Shown here: piece by piece, positions 23,628-30,780 of the stretch
Layout of the letters: each line of letters opens with the position of its first letter
Position numbering within the stretch: the stretch's first letter is position 1
Origin: Oscillospiraceae bacterium
GTDB lineage: Bacteria; Bacillota; Clostridia; Oscillospirales; Oscillospiraceae
Length of the DNA: 33,167 nucleotides
Assembly: GCA_902775105.1 (NCBI GenBank)
Contig: CACYLC010000011.1
Location: forward strand, 1 to 33,167
Reading direction: 5' to 3'
Notes under the pieces: generated by a model
What the model was told of the DNA's origin: nothing
What the model saw: the letters and a program-made list of their open reading frames with translations, nothing else
The model's database searches: none
Made by a program: the position numbers and the translations under genes

Positions 23628-24545
23628 ATGGCGACGACGTATAACAATCTGTATCTGGATCTCCGCCGCAGCTTCCGTCTGGCGGGCATCGAGGCCGCCG
23701 CACTGGAGGCCAGAGAGCTGATCTGCCACGCCGCCCACAAGACGCAGGAGCAGTTCTGGGCGGACATCAACTACTACATTCCCTCCTCCCTCCAACGCGA
23801 GGTGGAGGAGCTGGCCCGCCGCCGTCTGGAGGGAGAGCCTGCCGCCTATTTGCTGGGAGAGTGGAGCTTCTGCGGTCTGGATCTGGACGTGAATCCCACG
23901 GTGCTGATCCCCAGAGCGGACACAGAGGTGGTGGCGGAGCAGGCAATCCGGCGGACGAAAGAGGCGGGGAACATGGCGAGAGTGCTGGATCTCTGCGCCG
24001 GAACCGGCTGTATCGGTCTGGCGGTAGCCACTTATGCGCCGGATTGCCGGGCGGTGCTGGCGGATTACTCCCCCGACGCCGTACGGATCTGCCGGCAGAA
24101 TATCCGAAGAACCGGCAGGCAGTCAAACGTCACCTGTTTTCAGACGGATGCCAGAGACGCACCGCCCAGGCCATTTGGTCAGTTCGACGTCATCGTCTCC
24201 AACCCGCCCTATATCCCCACGGCGGATATCGAGACGCTGGACGAGTCGGTGCGGTGCTACGAGCCCCATCTGGCGCTGGACGGCGGTGAGGATGGATTGG
24301 ATTTTTACCGGGTTATTACCGCAAAATGGAAGCATGCCCTCCGTCCCGGCGGCTGGCTGATCTATGAGGTCGGCATGGGACAGGCAAAGGATGTGGAGGC
24401 GCTCCTGAGGGAGCAGGGGTTCAAGTCCATCTCCAGTTATCCCGATACGGCCGGCATCCTCCGGGTGGTGGAGGGCCGCTGGCTCATTGAAGAAGATGAA
24501 TTTACCCTTTGGAGTCCTGAAAATGGGACTATCACTGTGAAATAA
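23628..24545 (+). CDS. prmC: Peptide chain release factor N5-glutamine methyltransferase PrmC
   Basis: A SAM-dependent enzyme that methylates the Gln of the GGQ loop in release factors, raising termination efficiency. The 305 residues have the N-terminal helical domain, GEWSFCGLDLDVNPTVLIPRADTE, the SAM-binding VLDLCAGTGCIGLAVA, and the diagnostic catalytic SNPPYIPT (Asn192 onward). The ATG at 23628 is 15 bases after the DUF1385 stop. The usual partner prfA is not adjacent; recA follows 31 bases downstream instead. No terminator is seen on either side, so it is probably part of one transcript with recA. Confidence 0.96.
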   Translation: MATTYNNLYLDLRRSFRLAGIEAAALEARELICHAAHKTQEQFWADINYYIPSSLQREVEELARRRLEGEPAAYLLGEWSFCGLDLDVNPTVLIPRADTEVVAEQAIRRTKEAGNMARVLDLCAGTGCIGLAVATYAPDCRAVLADYSPDAVRICRQNIRRTGRQSNVTCFQTDARDAPPRPFGQFDVIVSNPPYIPTADIETLDESVRCYEPHLALDGGEDGLDFYRVITAKWKHALRPGGWLIYEVGMGQAKDVEALLREQGFKSISSYPDTAGILRVVEGRWLIEEDEFTLWSPENGTITVK

Positions 24546-24576
24546 TAAGGACAAATAACAGAGAAGGAGCAACACT

Positions 24577-25719
24577 ATGGCTACGAAAAAACCCACCATT
24601 CGTCCCGCCGCCCCGGCCAGCGACAAGAAGAAGGCGCTGGAGACCGCTGTTGCGCAGATTGAGCGCACTTTCGGCAAGGGCTCCATCATGCGTCTGGGCG
24701 ATAACACCGCCATTCAGGTGGAGAGCATCCCCACCGGTTCCCTGGGGCTGGACATCGCTCTGGGCATCGGCGGCCTCCCCAGAGGGCGAATTATTGAGAT
24801 TTACGGCCCGGAGTCTTCCGGTAAGACGACGCTAGCCCTCCATGTGGTGGCGGAAGCGCAGAAACTGGGCGGCGAGGTGGCCTATATCGACGCCGAGCAC
24901 GCCATGGATCCCACCTACGCCAGAGCGCTGGGGGTGGATATTGACTCCATGCTGATCTCTCAGCCCGACACCGGCGAACAGGCATTGGAGATCACCGATC
25001 AGCTGGTGCGCTCCGGTGCCGTAGACGTTGTGGTGGTGGACTCCGTGGCCGCGCTGGTGCCCCGCGCCGAAATTGAGGGCGAGATGGGCGACAGCTATGT
25101 GGGCTTGCAGGCCCGGCTGATGAGCCAGGCATTGCGCAAGCTCACCGGCTCCATCGGCAAGACGAACTGTATCTGCATCTTCATCAACCAGCTGCGGGAA
25201 AAGGTGGGCGTCATATACGGCAATCCTGAGGTCACCACCGGCGGCCGGGCGCTGAAGTTTTATTCCTCCGTCCGCATCGAGGTGCGCCGGATCCAGACCC
25301 TGAAGGTGGGAGACGAGATGATCGGCAACCACACCCGAGCCAAGGTGGTCAAGAACAAGGTGGCGCCCCCCTTCCGGGAGGCGGAGTTCGACATCATGTA
25401 CGGTACCGGCATCTCCAAGGACGGCGAGATCGTGGACTTGGCCCAACAGCTGGGCCTTGTGGAGAAGTCCGGCTCCTGGTACTCCATGGGCGAGGTGCGC
25501 CTCGGCCAGGGTCGGGACGCCGCCAAGCAGTATATGGTGGATCACCCTGACGTGGCCGAGGAGCTGGAGGCACAGATCCGTGCCAACCTCTACAAGCTGA
25601 TGAGCCGTCAGTCTTTGGTGGCTGCCAAGGCCGCAGGACGCACTGTGGGCGAAGAGGAGCCTGCTGCCGGCGCCGCCGCTCCCAACATCGACGTCTCCGC
25701 CGACGACTTTGAAGGCTGA
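24577..25719 (+). CDS. recA: Recombinase RecA
   Basis: A DNA strand-exchange ATPase and co-protease for LexA self-cleavage. The 380 residues contain Walker A GPESSGKT (77-84), [11 protein letters not shown], the L2-region [20 protein letters not shown] and a short acidic C-terminal tail ending SADDFEG. GAAGGAG precedes the ATG. The 31-base gap from prmC contains neither a promoter nor a LexA box that I can find, although recA is normally SOS-regulated. The paired LexA boxes upstream of DUF1385, about 1.95 kb away, are the likely control point. recX overlaps the stop codon. Confidence 0.98.
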   Translation: MATKKPTIRPAAPASDKKKALETAVAQIERTFGKGSIMRLGDNTAIQVESIPTGSLGLDIALGIGGLPRGRIIEIYGPESSGKTTLALHVVAEAQKLGGEVAYIDAEHAMDPTYARALGVDIDSMLISQPDTGEQALEITDQLVRSGAVDVVVVDSVAALVPRAEIEGEMGDSYVGLQARLMSQALRKLTGSIGKTNCICIFINQLREKVGVIYGNPEVTTGGRALKFYSSVRIEVRRIQTLKVGDEMIGNHTRAKVVKNKVAPPFREAEFDIMYGTGISKDGEIVDLAQQLGLVEKSGSWYSMGEVRLGQGRDAAKQYMVDHPDVAEELEAQIRANLYKLMSRQSLVAAKAAGRTVGEEEPAAGAAAPNIDVSADDFEG

Positions 25720-26345
25720 TGCCGAAGGTCGATCGGGTAGAACCCTCTAAACACGTCAAGGGCAGGTATCTGGTCTTTCTGGATTCCGGCACATTGGTCA
25801 AGGTTGGGGAGCAGGAGCTGCTGGACTTTGGCCTCCGTCCCGGTCTGGTGCTGGAGGGGGAGGACTTAAACCGGCTGCTCACCTCCAGCGAGGACACTGC
25901 CGCCAAGGAACGAGCCGCCCGGATGATCGGCGCAAGACCGCTGTCCAAGCAGGAGCTGGTGAACCGGCTGGTCTCCAAGGGAGAGGGAGCCTCCTCCGCC
26001 CGGAAGGCCGCCGACTGGCTGGAGGACTTAGGCGCCGTCAACGACGGGGAATATGCCAAGACGGTGGTGCGCCACTACGACCGCATGGGCTACGGCCCCC
26101 AGAAGCTGCGGGACGAGCTGTTTCGCCGCAAGATTCCAAAGGACTGCTGGGACGAGGCGCTGGGAGAGGCGAGACCCCAGCGGGAGGTGGTGGCGGAGTT
26201 TCTGGCGTCAAAATTCCGCTATCGTGAGGTCACGGACAAGGAGCTGCAACGGCAGACCAATGCCCTCCGCCGCCGGGGGTTTAGCTGGGAGGTCATCCGG
26301 GAGGAGCTGCGAAATTACGTCCCTGAGCCGGAGAATTGGGACTGA
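25719..26345 (+). CDS. recX: RecA regulator RecX
   Basis: A small helical-repeat protein that binds RecA filaments and modulates their growth. The 208 residues show the tandem three-helix repeats typical of RecX: RPLSKQELVNRLVSKG, AADWLEDLGAVNDGEYAKTVVRHY, GPQKLRDELFRRKIPKD and the last repeat RQTNALRRRGFSWEVIREEL. The ATG overlaps the recA stop as TGATG, so translation is coupled and expression follows recA. An inverted repeat downstream (26376-26413) might weakly terminate the operon. Confidence 0.93.
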   Translation: MPKVDRVEPSKHVKGRYLVFLDSGTLVKVGEQELLDFGLRPGLVLEGEDLNRLLTSSEDTAAKERAARMIGARPLSKQELVNRLVSKGEGASSARKAADWLEDLGAVNDGEYAKTVVRHYDRMGYGPQKLRDELFRRKIPKDCWDEALGEARPQREVVAEFLASKFRYREVTDKELQRQTNALRRRGFSWEVIREELRNYVPEPENWD

Positions 26346-26375
26346 ACAACTGCTAAAAGTGCACAGAATACAGGA

Positions 26376-26413
26376 ATTTGGGAGTCAAAGGGTGTTTACC
26401 TCGGCTCCCAAAT
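26376..26413. promoter_or_regulatory. Inverted repeat around the rimO promoter
   Basis: Perfect 9-bp arms ATTTGGGAG (26376-26384) and CTCCCAAAT (26405-26413) with 20 nt between. The right arm lies in the -35/-10 spacer of the rimO promoter. It could be an operator, or a long-loop hairpin ending the recX transcript; no T-run follows. Confidence 0.45.
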
Positions 26414-26423
26414 CTGTTATACT
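26395..26423 (+). promoter_or_regulatory. Probable promoter of rimO-pgsA
   Basis: -35 TTTACC (26395-26400), a 17-nt spacer and -10 TATACT (26418-26423). Leader about 25 nt to the rimO ATG. Confidence 0.6.
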
Positions 26424-26453
26424 GAGGCAATGGATATAATTGGAGTGAATGAG

Positions 26454-27794
26454 ATGAGCTACAACATTGCCTTTATCAGCCTCGGCTGTGATAAAAACCG
26501 GGTGAACTGCGAGCAGATGGCCGCTCTGGTGCAGGACGCCGGACATTATGTGGTGGACGACCCGGCGGGCGCCGACCTCTGCGTGGTCAATACCTGCGGT
26601 TTCATCGACGCTGCCAAGGAGGAGGCCATCTCCAACATTTTGGAAATGGCAAACCTCAAGGAGCAGGGACTCTTGAAGAAGATCCTCGTCACCGGCTGCC
26701 TCTCCCAGCGCTATCGGGAGGACATCAAGACGGAACTGCCGGAGGTGGACGGCCTTCTCGGAACCGGCAGCTACCATGAGATCGTTCAGGCGGTGGAGGA
26801 GGTCATGGGCGGTGAGACGGCCGAGCACTTCGGAGACATCAATGCCGCCTATGAGGACGGCGACCGGATGGTCTCCACGAACCCATGGACGGCCTACCTG
26901 AAAATTGCGGAGGGCTGCTCCAACCGCTGCGCTTTTTGCATCATTCCCAAGCTCCGTGGCAAGTACCGCAGCCGCTCTATGGAATCCATTCTGGCGGAGG
27001 CTCATGTGCTGGCAGACAGCGGGGTGGAGGAGCTGATTTTGATCGCTCAAGACGTCACCCGCTACGGCAAAGAGCGTTATGGCCGGTACATGCTGCCGGA
27101 GCTGCTGACCGAGCTGTGCAAGCTGGACTTCCACTGGATCCGGCTCCACTATCTCTACCCCGACGCCCTGACCGATGAGCTGATCAATGTCATGGCACGG
27201 GAGGACAAGATTGTCAACTATGTGGATATTCCGATTCAGCACATCAACGATGGCATTTTGAACACCATGTGCCGCAGGGGGGACAAGGCATACATCACCA
27301 ATCTCTTTCACAAGCTGCGAGAGAGGCTGCCCGGCGTGGTCATCCGTACCAGCATCATCTGCGGACTCCCTGGCGAGGGCGAGGCGGAGTTTGAGGAACT
27401 GTGCGAATTCCTGCGGGCGGAAAAGCTGGAACGGGCAGGAGTGTTCCAATACTCTCCGGAGGAGGGAACCCCTGCTGCGGAGATGCCCGATCAGGTGTCG
27501 CCGGAACTGGCAGAGCGGCGTGTTGGGTTGCTTAGCCAGTTGCAGGCCGGGGTCATGGACGACTGGAACGACAGTATGTTGGGACAGGTGGTGGAAGTTC
27601 TCTGCGAGGGCTTTGACGAGGAGATGGGCTGCTGGGCAGGGCGTACTTACGCTGATTCCCCCGGCATTGACGGCACCGTCTACTTTACTGCTGCCGGAGA
27701 GGTACCGATCGGCAGCTTTGTCCCCGTGCTCCTCACGGGGACGGAGGACGGCGAACTGATGGGCGAGATCGACCGATGGGAGGAAACCGTATGA
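26454..27794 (+). CDS. rimO: Ribosomal protein uS12 methylthiotransferase RimO
   Basis: A radical-SAM enzyme that adds a methylthio group to the conserved Asp of ribosomal protein S12. The 446 residues comprise an N-terminal MTTase domain with cluster-binding Cys12, Cys48 and Cys82, a radical-SAM domain with CSNRCAFC (Cys155, 159, 162), and a C-terminal TRAM domain. The start SYNIAFISLGCDKNRVNCE and the motif GCSNRCAFCIIPKLRG identify RimO rather than MiaB. The ATG at 26454 has GGAG eight bases upstream; an in-frame ATG at 26430 has no site. Its stop overlaps the pgsA start. Confidence 0.95.
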   Translation: MSYNIAFISLGCDKNRVNCEQMAALVQDAGHYVVDDPAGADLCVVNTCGFIDAAKEEAISNILEMANLKEQGLLKKILVTGCLSQRYREDIKTELPEVDGLLGTGSYHEIVQAVEEVMGGETAEHFGDINAAYEDGDRMVSTNPWTAYLKIAEGCSNRCAFCIIPKLRGKYRSRSMESILAEAHVLADSGVEELILIAQDVTRYGKERYGRYMLPELLTELCKLDFHWIRLHYLYPDALTDELINVMAREDKIVNYVDIPIQHINDGILNTMCRRGDKAYITNLFHKLRERLPGVVIRTSIICGLPGEGEAEFEELCEFLRAEKLERAGVFQYSPEEGTPAAEMPDQVSPELAERRVGLLSQLQAGVMDDWNDSMLGQVVEVLCEGFDEEMGCWAGRTYADSPGIDGTVYFTAAGEVPIGSFVPVLLTGTEDGELMGEIDRWEETV

Positions 27795-28315
27795 ATACCG
27801 CCAATAAAATTACCCTTGTCCGGGTGATCCTGATTCCTGTCTTTGTGGTGATCTGCTATCTGAGCTTCCCATACAGCCGGTGGGTGGCGCTGGGGATCTT
27901 CATCTTGGCCAGCTTCAGTGACTTCCTGGATGGCTATATTGCGAGAACCTACAACCAGATCACGGATTTTGGCAAGTTTTTAGACCCGATTGCCGACAAG
28001 CTGCTGGTGACCTCTGCTATGTTGATTTTTGTGGAGCAGGGGAGAATGCCGGCTTGGGTGCTGCTGTGCGTCATTGCCAGAGAGTTCGCCGTCTCTGCCC
28101 TCCGACTGGTGGCGGTGGATAACGGCAGAGTGATCGCCGCCGGGTGGTCGGGCAAGGTCAAGACGGCTTCCACCATGGTCTGCATCTGCGTTTTGCTGGT
28201 ATTTGACCTTCCTGTGCTGAATCTCGTCTGTAACGCCGTCATTCTGGTGACGACTGTGTATTCCGGTATCGAATACTTTATCAGAAACCGAGATGTCATC
28301 AACCCCAATAAATGA
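27791..28315 (+). CDS. pgsA: CDP-diacylglycerol--glycerol-3-phosphate 3-phosphatidyltransferase PgsA
   Basis: A membrane enzyme making phosphatidylglycerol phosphate, the precursor of phosphatidylglycerol. The 174 residues include about five membrane helices and the CDP-alcohol phosphotransferase signature (positions about 44-66): DFLDGYIAR, then DFGKFLDPIADK, with all catalytic Asp residues present. The start ATG at 27791 overlaps the rimO stop (ATGA), with GGGAGG upstream, so the two genes are translationally coupled. It is followed by a strong bidirectional terminator. Confidence 0.95.
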   Translation: MNTANKITLVRVILIPVFVVICYLSFPYSRWVALGIFILASFSDFLDGYIARTYNQITDFGKFLDPIADKLLVTSAMLIFVEQGRMPAWVLLCVIAREFAVSALRLVAVDNGRVIAAGWSGKVKTASTMVCICVLLVFDLPVLNLVCNAVILVTTVYSGIEYFIRNRDVINPNK

Positions 28316-28324
28316 ATGCTTCGG

Positions 28325-28368
28325 CAAAAAACGGCCCACTGAACAGCTGCGTTCAGTGGGTCGTTTTT
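28325..28368. terminator. Bidirectional intrinsic terminator
   Basis: A 14-bp stem (28331-28344 with 28351-28364, one wobble), a 6-nt loop, T-run at 28364-28368, and an A-run at 28326-28331 that gives a U-run on the minus strand. It ends pgsA and the convergent hydrolase gene. Confidence 0.88.
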
Positions 28369-28391
28369 CGGGCCCGTTTTTCAAACAAACC

Positions 28392-29408
28392 CTAATATGT
28401 GTATCGGCACATTTGGATAAAATACTCAAATATCTTACTGCCAGTGGAGTCCATGTATTCCGGATGCCACTGCAGGCCGATGACCGGGAGATAGGCATGT
28501 TCAAACCCCTCTACCGTCCCGTCATCTGAGCGCATGGTGATATTCAGGTCGGAGCCAATATCCTTGGCTGACTGATGGTGAAAGCTGTAAACATCCAGCG
28601 AGTTGCCGTAGAGACTGCTCAGGATAGAGCCGGCTGCGATGGAGGTGTGCTGACTCCTGTCTTTGTGACCGCTGATATCCTGATTTAAAGTGCCGCCAAA
28701 GTAGACATTCAACACCTGTCCGCCTCTACATATGCCCAATACCGGCTTCTTCGCCTGAATGAATTTGTCCGCCAACGTGAATTGCACATCATCCAAATAG
28801 AGGTCAATATCAGAACTGTCAGTGTTTTCCTCGCCGTAGCGGGAGGGATCAATATCTCCACCGCCCGGGAGAACGAGGCCGTCGTAGTCGGAAACATCTG
28901 CGTCTGCGGTGACAATTTCTGCCTCGGCTCCGTGGGATGTCAGCATGGAGACAATTTCCTCTGCCGATTCGCTGCCTTCTCCGCCGAACGCAACGGCAAT
29001 TCGAATGGCTCCGGTCTTTTCCTCCCGGCTTGGCGCTGCGACTTCGACACATTGAATGGAGATTCCCGATGCGTCATAATCGCTGGTATAGGTTTTGCCC
29101 GTGCGATCGGTGCACCGAACGGTATAAGTATACGCACTTCCCGGCTCCGCCGTTCGATCGACAAAGCTGGTTGCGGTGGTGTCGCCAATGGGGCTCCATG
29201 CACCGGATTCGTTTTGTCGAAATACGCGGTAAAGCTGTGCATGGGGGACGGCGTCCCACGCTATCTCAATGCCCTCGCTCACGTTTGTTATGGATGAGAG
29301 GACAGGGGCAGAGGAGATAGTCGGTTCGCCCCTCGGGTAGGCGGGAGAGCCTGTCTGAAGCGAGACGATTGCAAGGGCAATCGCAAGCCATTTTATTACT
29401 TTTTCCAT
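28392..29408 (-). CDS. Exported FN3 plus peptidase C26 (class I amidotransferase-like) protein
   Basis: A 338-residue protein with three parts: a signal peptide (about 1-24), a fibronectin type III-like domain (about 30-120, APVLSSITNVSEGIEIAWDAVPHAQLYRVFR and later YTYTVRCTD), and a class I glutamine amidotransferase-like hydrolase domain (about 133-338) of the gamma-glutamyl-GABA hydrolase/peptidase C26 type. The nucleophile Cys227 lies in LGICRGGQ, with His315 and Glu317 in QWHPE; PGGGDIDPSRYG is also typical. PuuD-type enzymes are normally cytoplasmic, so export with an FN3 module is unusual. The Met at 29408 was chosen; a GTG at 29423 is also in frame. A gamma-glutamyl hydrolase outside the membrane is a reasonable inference, substrate unknown. 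Confidence 0.87.
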   Translation of the reverse strand: MEKVIKWLAIALAIVSLQTGSPAYPRGEPTISSAPVLSSITNVSEGIEIAWDAVPHAQLYRVFRQNESGAWSPIGDTTATSFVDRTAEPGSAYTYTVRCTDRTGKTYTSDYDASGISIQCVEVAAPSREEKTGAIRIAVAFGGEGSESAEEIVSMLTSHGAEAEIVTADADVSDYDGLVLPGGGDIDPSRYGEENTDSSDIDLYLDDVQFTLADKFIQAKKPVLGICRGGQVLNVYFGGTLNQDISGHKDRSQHTSIAAGSILSSLYGNSLDVYSFHHQSAKDIGSDLNITMRSDDGTVEGFEHAYLPVIGLQWHPEYMDSTGSKIFEYFIQMCRYTY

Positions 29409-29423
29409 AAAACGAGTGAGCAC

Positions 29424-29819
29424 CTCAATTCTGCCGTTCAGATAAGTAAAGGAAAGCTACTGGTTCGCCGTACTGTCGTACTCTTGAGGAAAGACCGCAG
29501 CTGCTTTGAACTTATTCGTCAAACGACGAGCTATATACATGTGATTTCTGAAAATATCTTTTAAAGGTATATAAGTGATTTTTGTTTGTACAATTTGACA
29601 TTCTGCCGACAAATGCAGATGTCTGGTTCGGCTGCGAGAGATAAATACTATATCACATATTCAGGGATTTTGCAAGGGGAATTGGCGCGAAAAATAGGAC
29701 ATGTCTTTATTGTGTCTGACATGGAATTCCATTTTCTTCTAAATTATCAAAAACTTGGGATTGCGTTTTGATGAAAATGATCGAGATCCGTTTTGCTTTG
29801 ATAGAGCCAAACAAATAAA
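29424..29819. other. AT-rich intergenic region without a gene
   Basis: About 400 bp between the hydrolase and the small Spo0A-like gene, clearly more AT-rich than its surroundings. I see no credible coding sequence; a 61-codon frame at 29586-29771 lacks a ribosome site and any family resemblance. It contains a perfect 12-bp palindrome ATGGAATTCCAT at 29721-29732 and a possible minus-strand promoter. Confidence 0.6.
29566..29593 (-). promoter_or_regulatory. Possible promoter of the exported hydrolase
   Basis: On the minus strand, -35 TTGTAC (29588-29593), a 16-nt spacer and -10 TATACC (29566-29571). It would give a leader of about 150 nt, so the assignment is tentative. Confidence 0.35.
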
Positions 29820-29860
29820 GAAAAAAACAGCTGTCTGCCGATCAATCGGCAGGCAGCTGT
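29820..29860 (-). terminator. Rho-independent terminator
   Basis: A 16-bp stem (29827-29842 with 29845-29860, one wobble pair; the innermost pairs must open to form a loop), followed on the minus strand by seven U. It closes the small gene at 29864-30079. Confidence 0.85.
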
Positions 29861-29863
29861 CAT

Positions 29864-30079
29864 TTATTGATGCAGTAATTGGATCGCATAATCCAGAAAT
29901 TCCTCTGCAGTGGGAACCTCCCCCTCGCACGGAACCTCCCGCTGGTCTGCGGCCTGAGCTTCCGTTTTATGTAAATTATTCCACGCCGCATCCAGCGCCC
30001 GTTGGAGCTCTGTCCGAACTTCCTCGGGAGAACCGCCGTACTCTGTTGCAATTCGCCTGTAAATCTCCTGCGCATCCAT
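29864..30079 (-). CDS. Small protein resembling the Spo0A C-terminal domain
   Basis: A 71-residue protein. Residues 1-37 (IYRRIATEYGGSPEEVRTEL, then QRALDAAWNN) resemble the last helices of the Spo0A DNA-binding domain, where the pattern is IA-x-x-Y, x-x-VERAIRHAIEVAW. There is no receiver domain and no recognition helix region, so it cannot be a functional Spo0A; the remaining residues are acidic with a final helix (EEFLDYAIQLL). AAAGGAG precedes the ATG and a terminator follows. It is divergent from an XRE regulator that shares its control region. Family resemblance is my recollection of Spo0A and should be treated as moderate. Confidence 0.7.
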   Translation of the reverse strand: MDAQEIYRRIATEYGGSPEEVRTELQRALDAAWNNLHKTEAQAADQREVPCEGEVPTAEEFLDYAIQLLHQ

Positions 30080-30094
30080 ATTTTTTCTCCTTTC

Positions 30095-30164
30095 GACCAG
30101 TATAGCGGTCGATGATTTGGCTCAGTTTAGCATAGAATATCAAAAATTGCAACCAATACTGGTC
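30095..30164. promoter_or_regulatory. Mirrored operator-like sites in a divergent control region
   Basis: GACCAGTAT at 30095-30103 and its exact complement ATACTGGTC at 30156-30164 flank the region between two divergent genes. The left site is itself within CGACC-N8-GGTCG. The distance and symmetry fit binding by the adjacent XRE protein at two sites, possibly with looping. Confidence 0.45.
30124..30152 (-). promoter_or_regulatory. Promoter of the small Spo0A-like gene
   Basis: On the minus strand, -35 TTGCAA (30147-30152), a 17-nt spacer and -10 TAAACT (30124-30129). It lies between the two mirrored GACCAGTAT sites. Confidence 0.6.
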
Positions 30165-30181
30165 AAAAAGGGGCATGGGGA

Positions 30182-30451
30182 ATGGATGAGCAGAAGGTCA
30201 GACGGGACAGGAACATGGGCGCAAATCTCAGAGTGCTGCGGCGGGCGCATAAGCTGTCTCAGGAAAAACTGTGTGCGGAGCTGCAGCGGCGGGGCTGTGA
30301 TATTGGCAGAACGGCCTACGCCAAATACGAGTCCGGGGAACTGAACATTCGAGCCAGCGTCCTGATCGAGCTGCGGAAGATCTATCAATGCTCCTATGAT
30401 GATTTTTTTGCCGGCCTGGACGGAGAGGAGAAGGGTGAGCGACATACCTGA
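30182..30451 (+). CDS. XRE-family transcriptional regulator
   Basis: An 89-residue Cro/CI-type helix-turn-helix protein, essentially a single HTH_3 domain: NLRVLRRAHKLSQEKLCAELQ, the turn and recognition helix around DIGRTAYAKYESGELNIRASVLIELRKIYQCSYDDFF. The C-terminal tail is short and charged with no ligand domain. AAAGGGG lies upstream of the ATG. It is divergent from the small Spo0A-like gene, with mirrored candidate operators between them, so auto-regulation and control of the neighbour are likely. No phage or toxin partner is visible. The cysE control region follows 36 bases downstream. Confidence 0.9.
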   Translation: MDEQKVRRDRNMGANLRVLRRAHKLSQEKLCAELQRRGCDIGRTAYAKYESGELNIRASVLIELRKIYQCSYDDFFAGLDGEEKGERHT

Positions 30452-30487
30452 ATTTGTCCCGTAACGGCTGAAATTTTTTCCCGGCCA

Positions 30488-30516
30488 TTGACACAAAACC
30501 GGGAGCATGCTAATAT
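30488..30516 (+). promoter_or_regulatory. Sigma-A promoter of cysE-cysS
   Basis: -35 TTGACA (30488-30493), a 17-nt spacer and -10 TAATAT (30511-30516); an overlapping TATAAT (30514-30519) has a 20-nt spacer. Start near 30525, at the head of the T-box leader. Confidence 0.78.
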
Positions 30517-30524
30517 AATAGCTG

Positions 30525-30742
30525 TATGAAGAGCCGCTGTGAAGGGAAAGAGTAACACTGCGCTGTCAGCCAGCGAGGACGGGTCACCGGATGAAAGCCT
30601 GTCTCTGTCAGTTCGTGCGAAGTGCGTCCCGGAGCGGGAGGGTAATGCCTCCGGTGTGCCGCCGTTATCGGTATCAGAGTGATAAAAAAGAGTGGAACCG
30701 CGGTTTATGATCGCCTCTTGCAGAAATGCAGGAGGCGCTTTT
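30525..30742 (+). ncRNA. T-box leader, cysteine-specific
   Basis: A tRNA-sensing riboswitch. The Stem I block GAAGGGAAAGAGTAA (30541-30555), the distal-loop block (CAGCGAGGA, then GATGAAAGCC), the specifier region GAAG-TGC-GTCCCGGAG with Cys codon TGC at 30623-30625, and the T-box proper TGGAACCGCG (30693-30702) are all in order. TGGA pairs with the UCCA end of tRNA-Cys (discriminator U73). The terminator stem is 30712-30722 with 30727-30737, then CTTTT. Uncharged tRNA-Cys should favour the antiterminator and expression of cysE and cysS. The leader end points are estimates. Confidence 0.9.
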
Positions 30743-30780
30743 CATGCTCGGTCTCTTTTTTGGAATTGGGAGAGAAGCTC

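Noticed and set aside
29586-29771. A 61-codon frame in the AT-rich gap.
   Set aside because: No ribosome site and no composition or motif resembling a protein.
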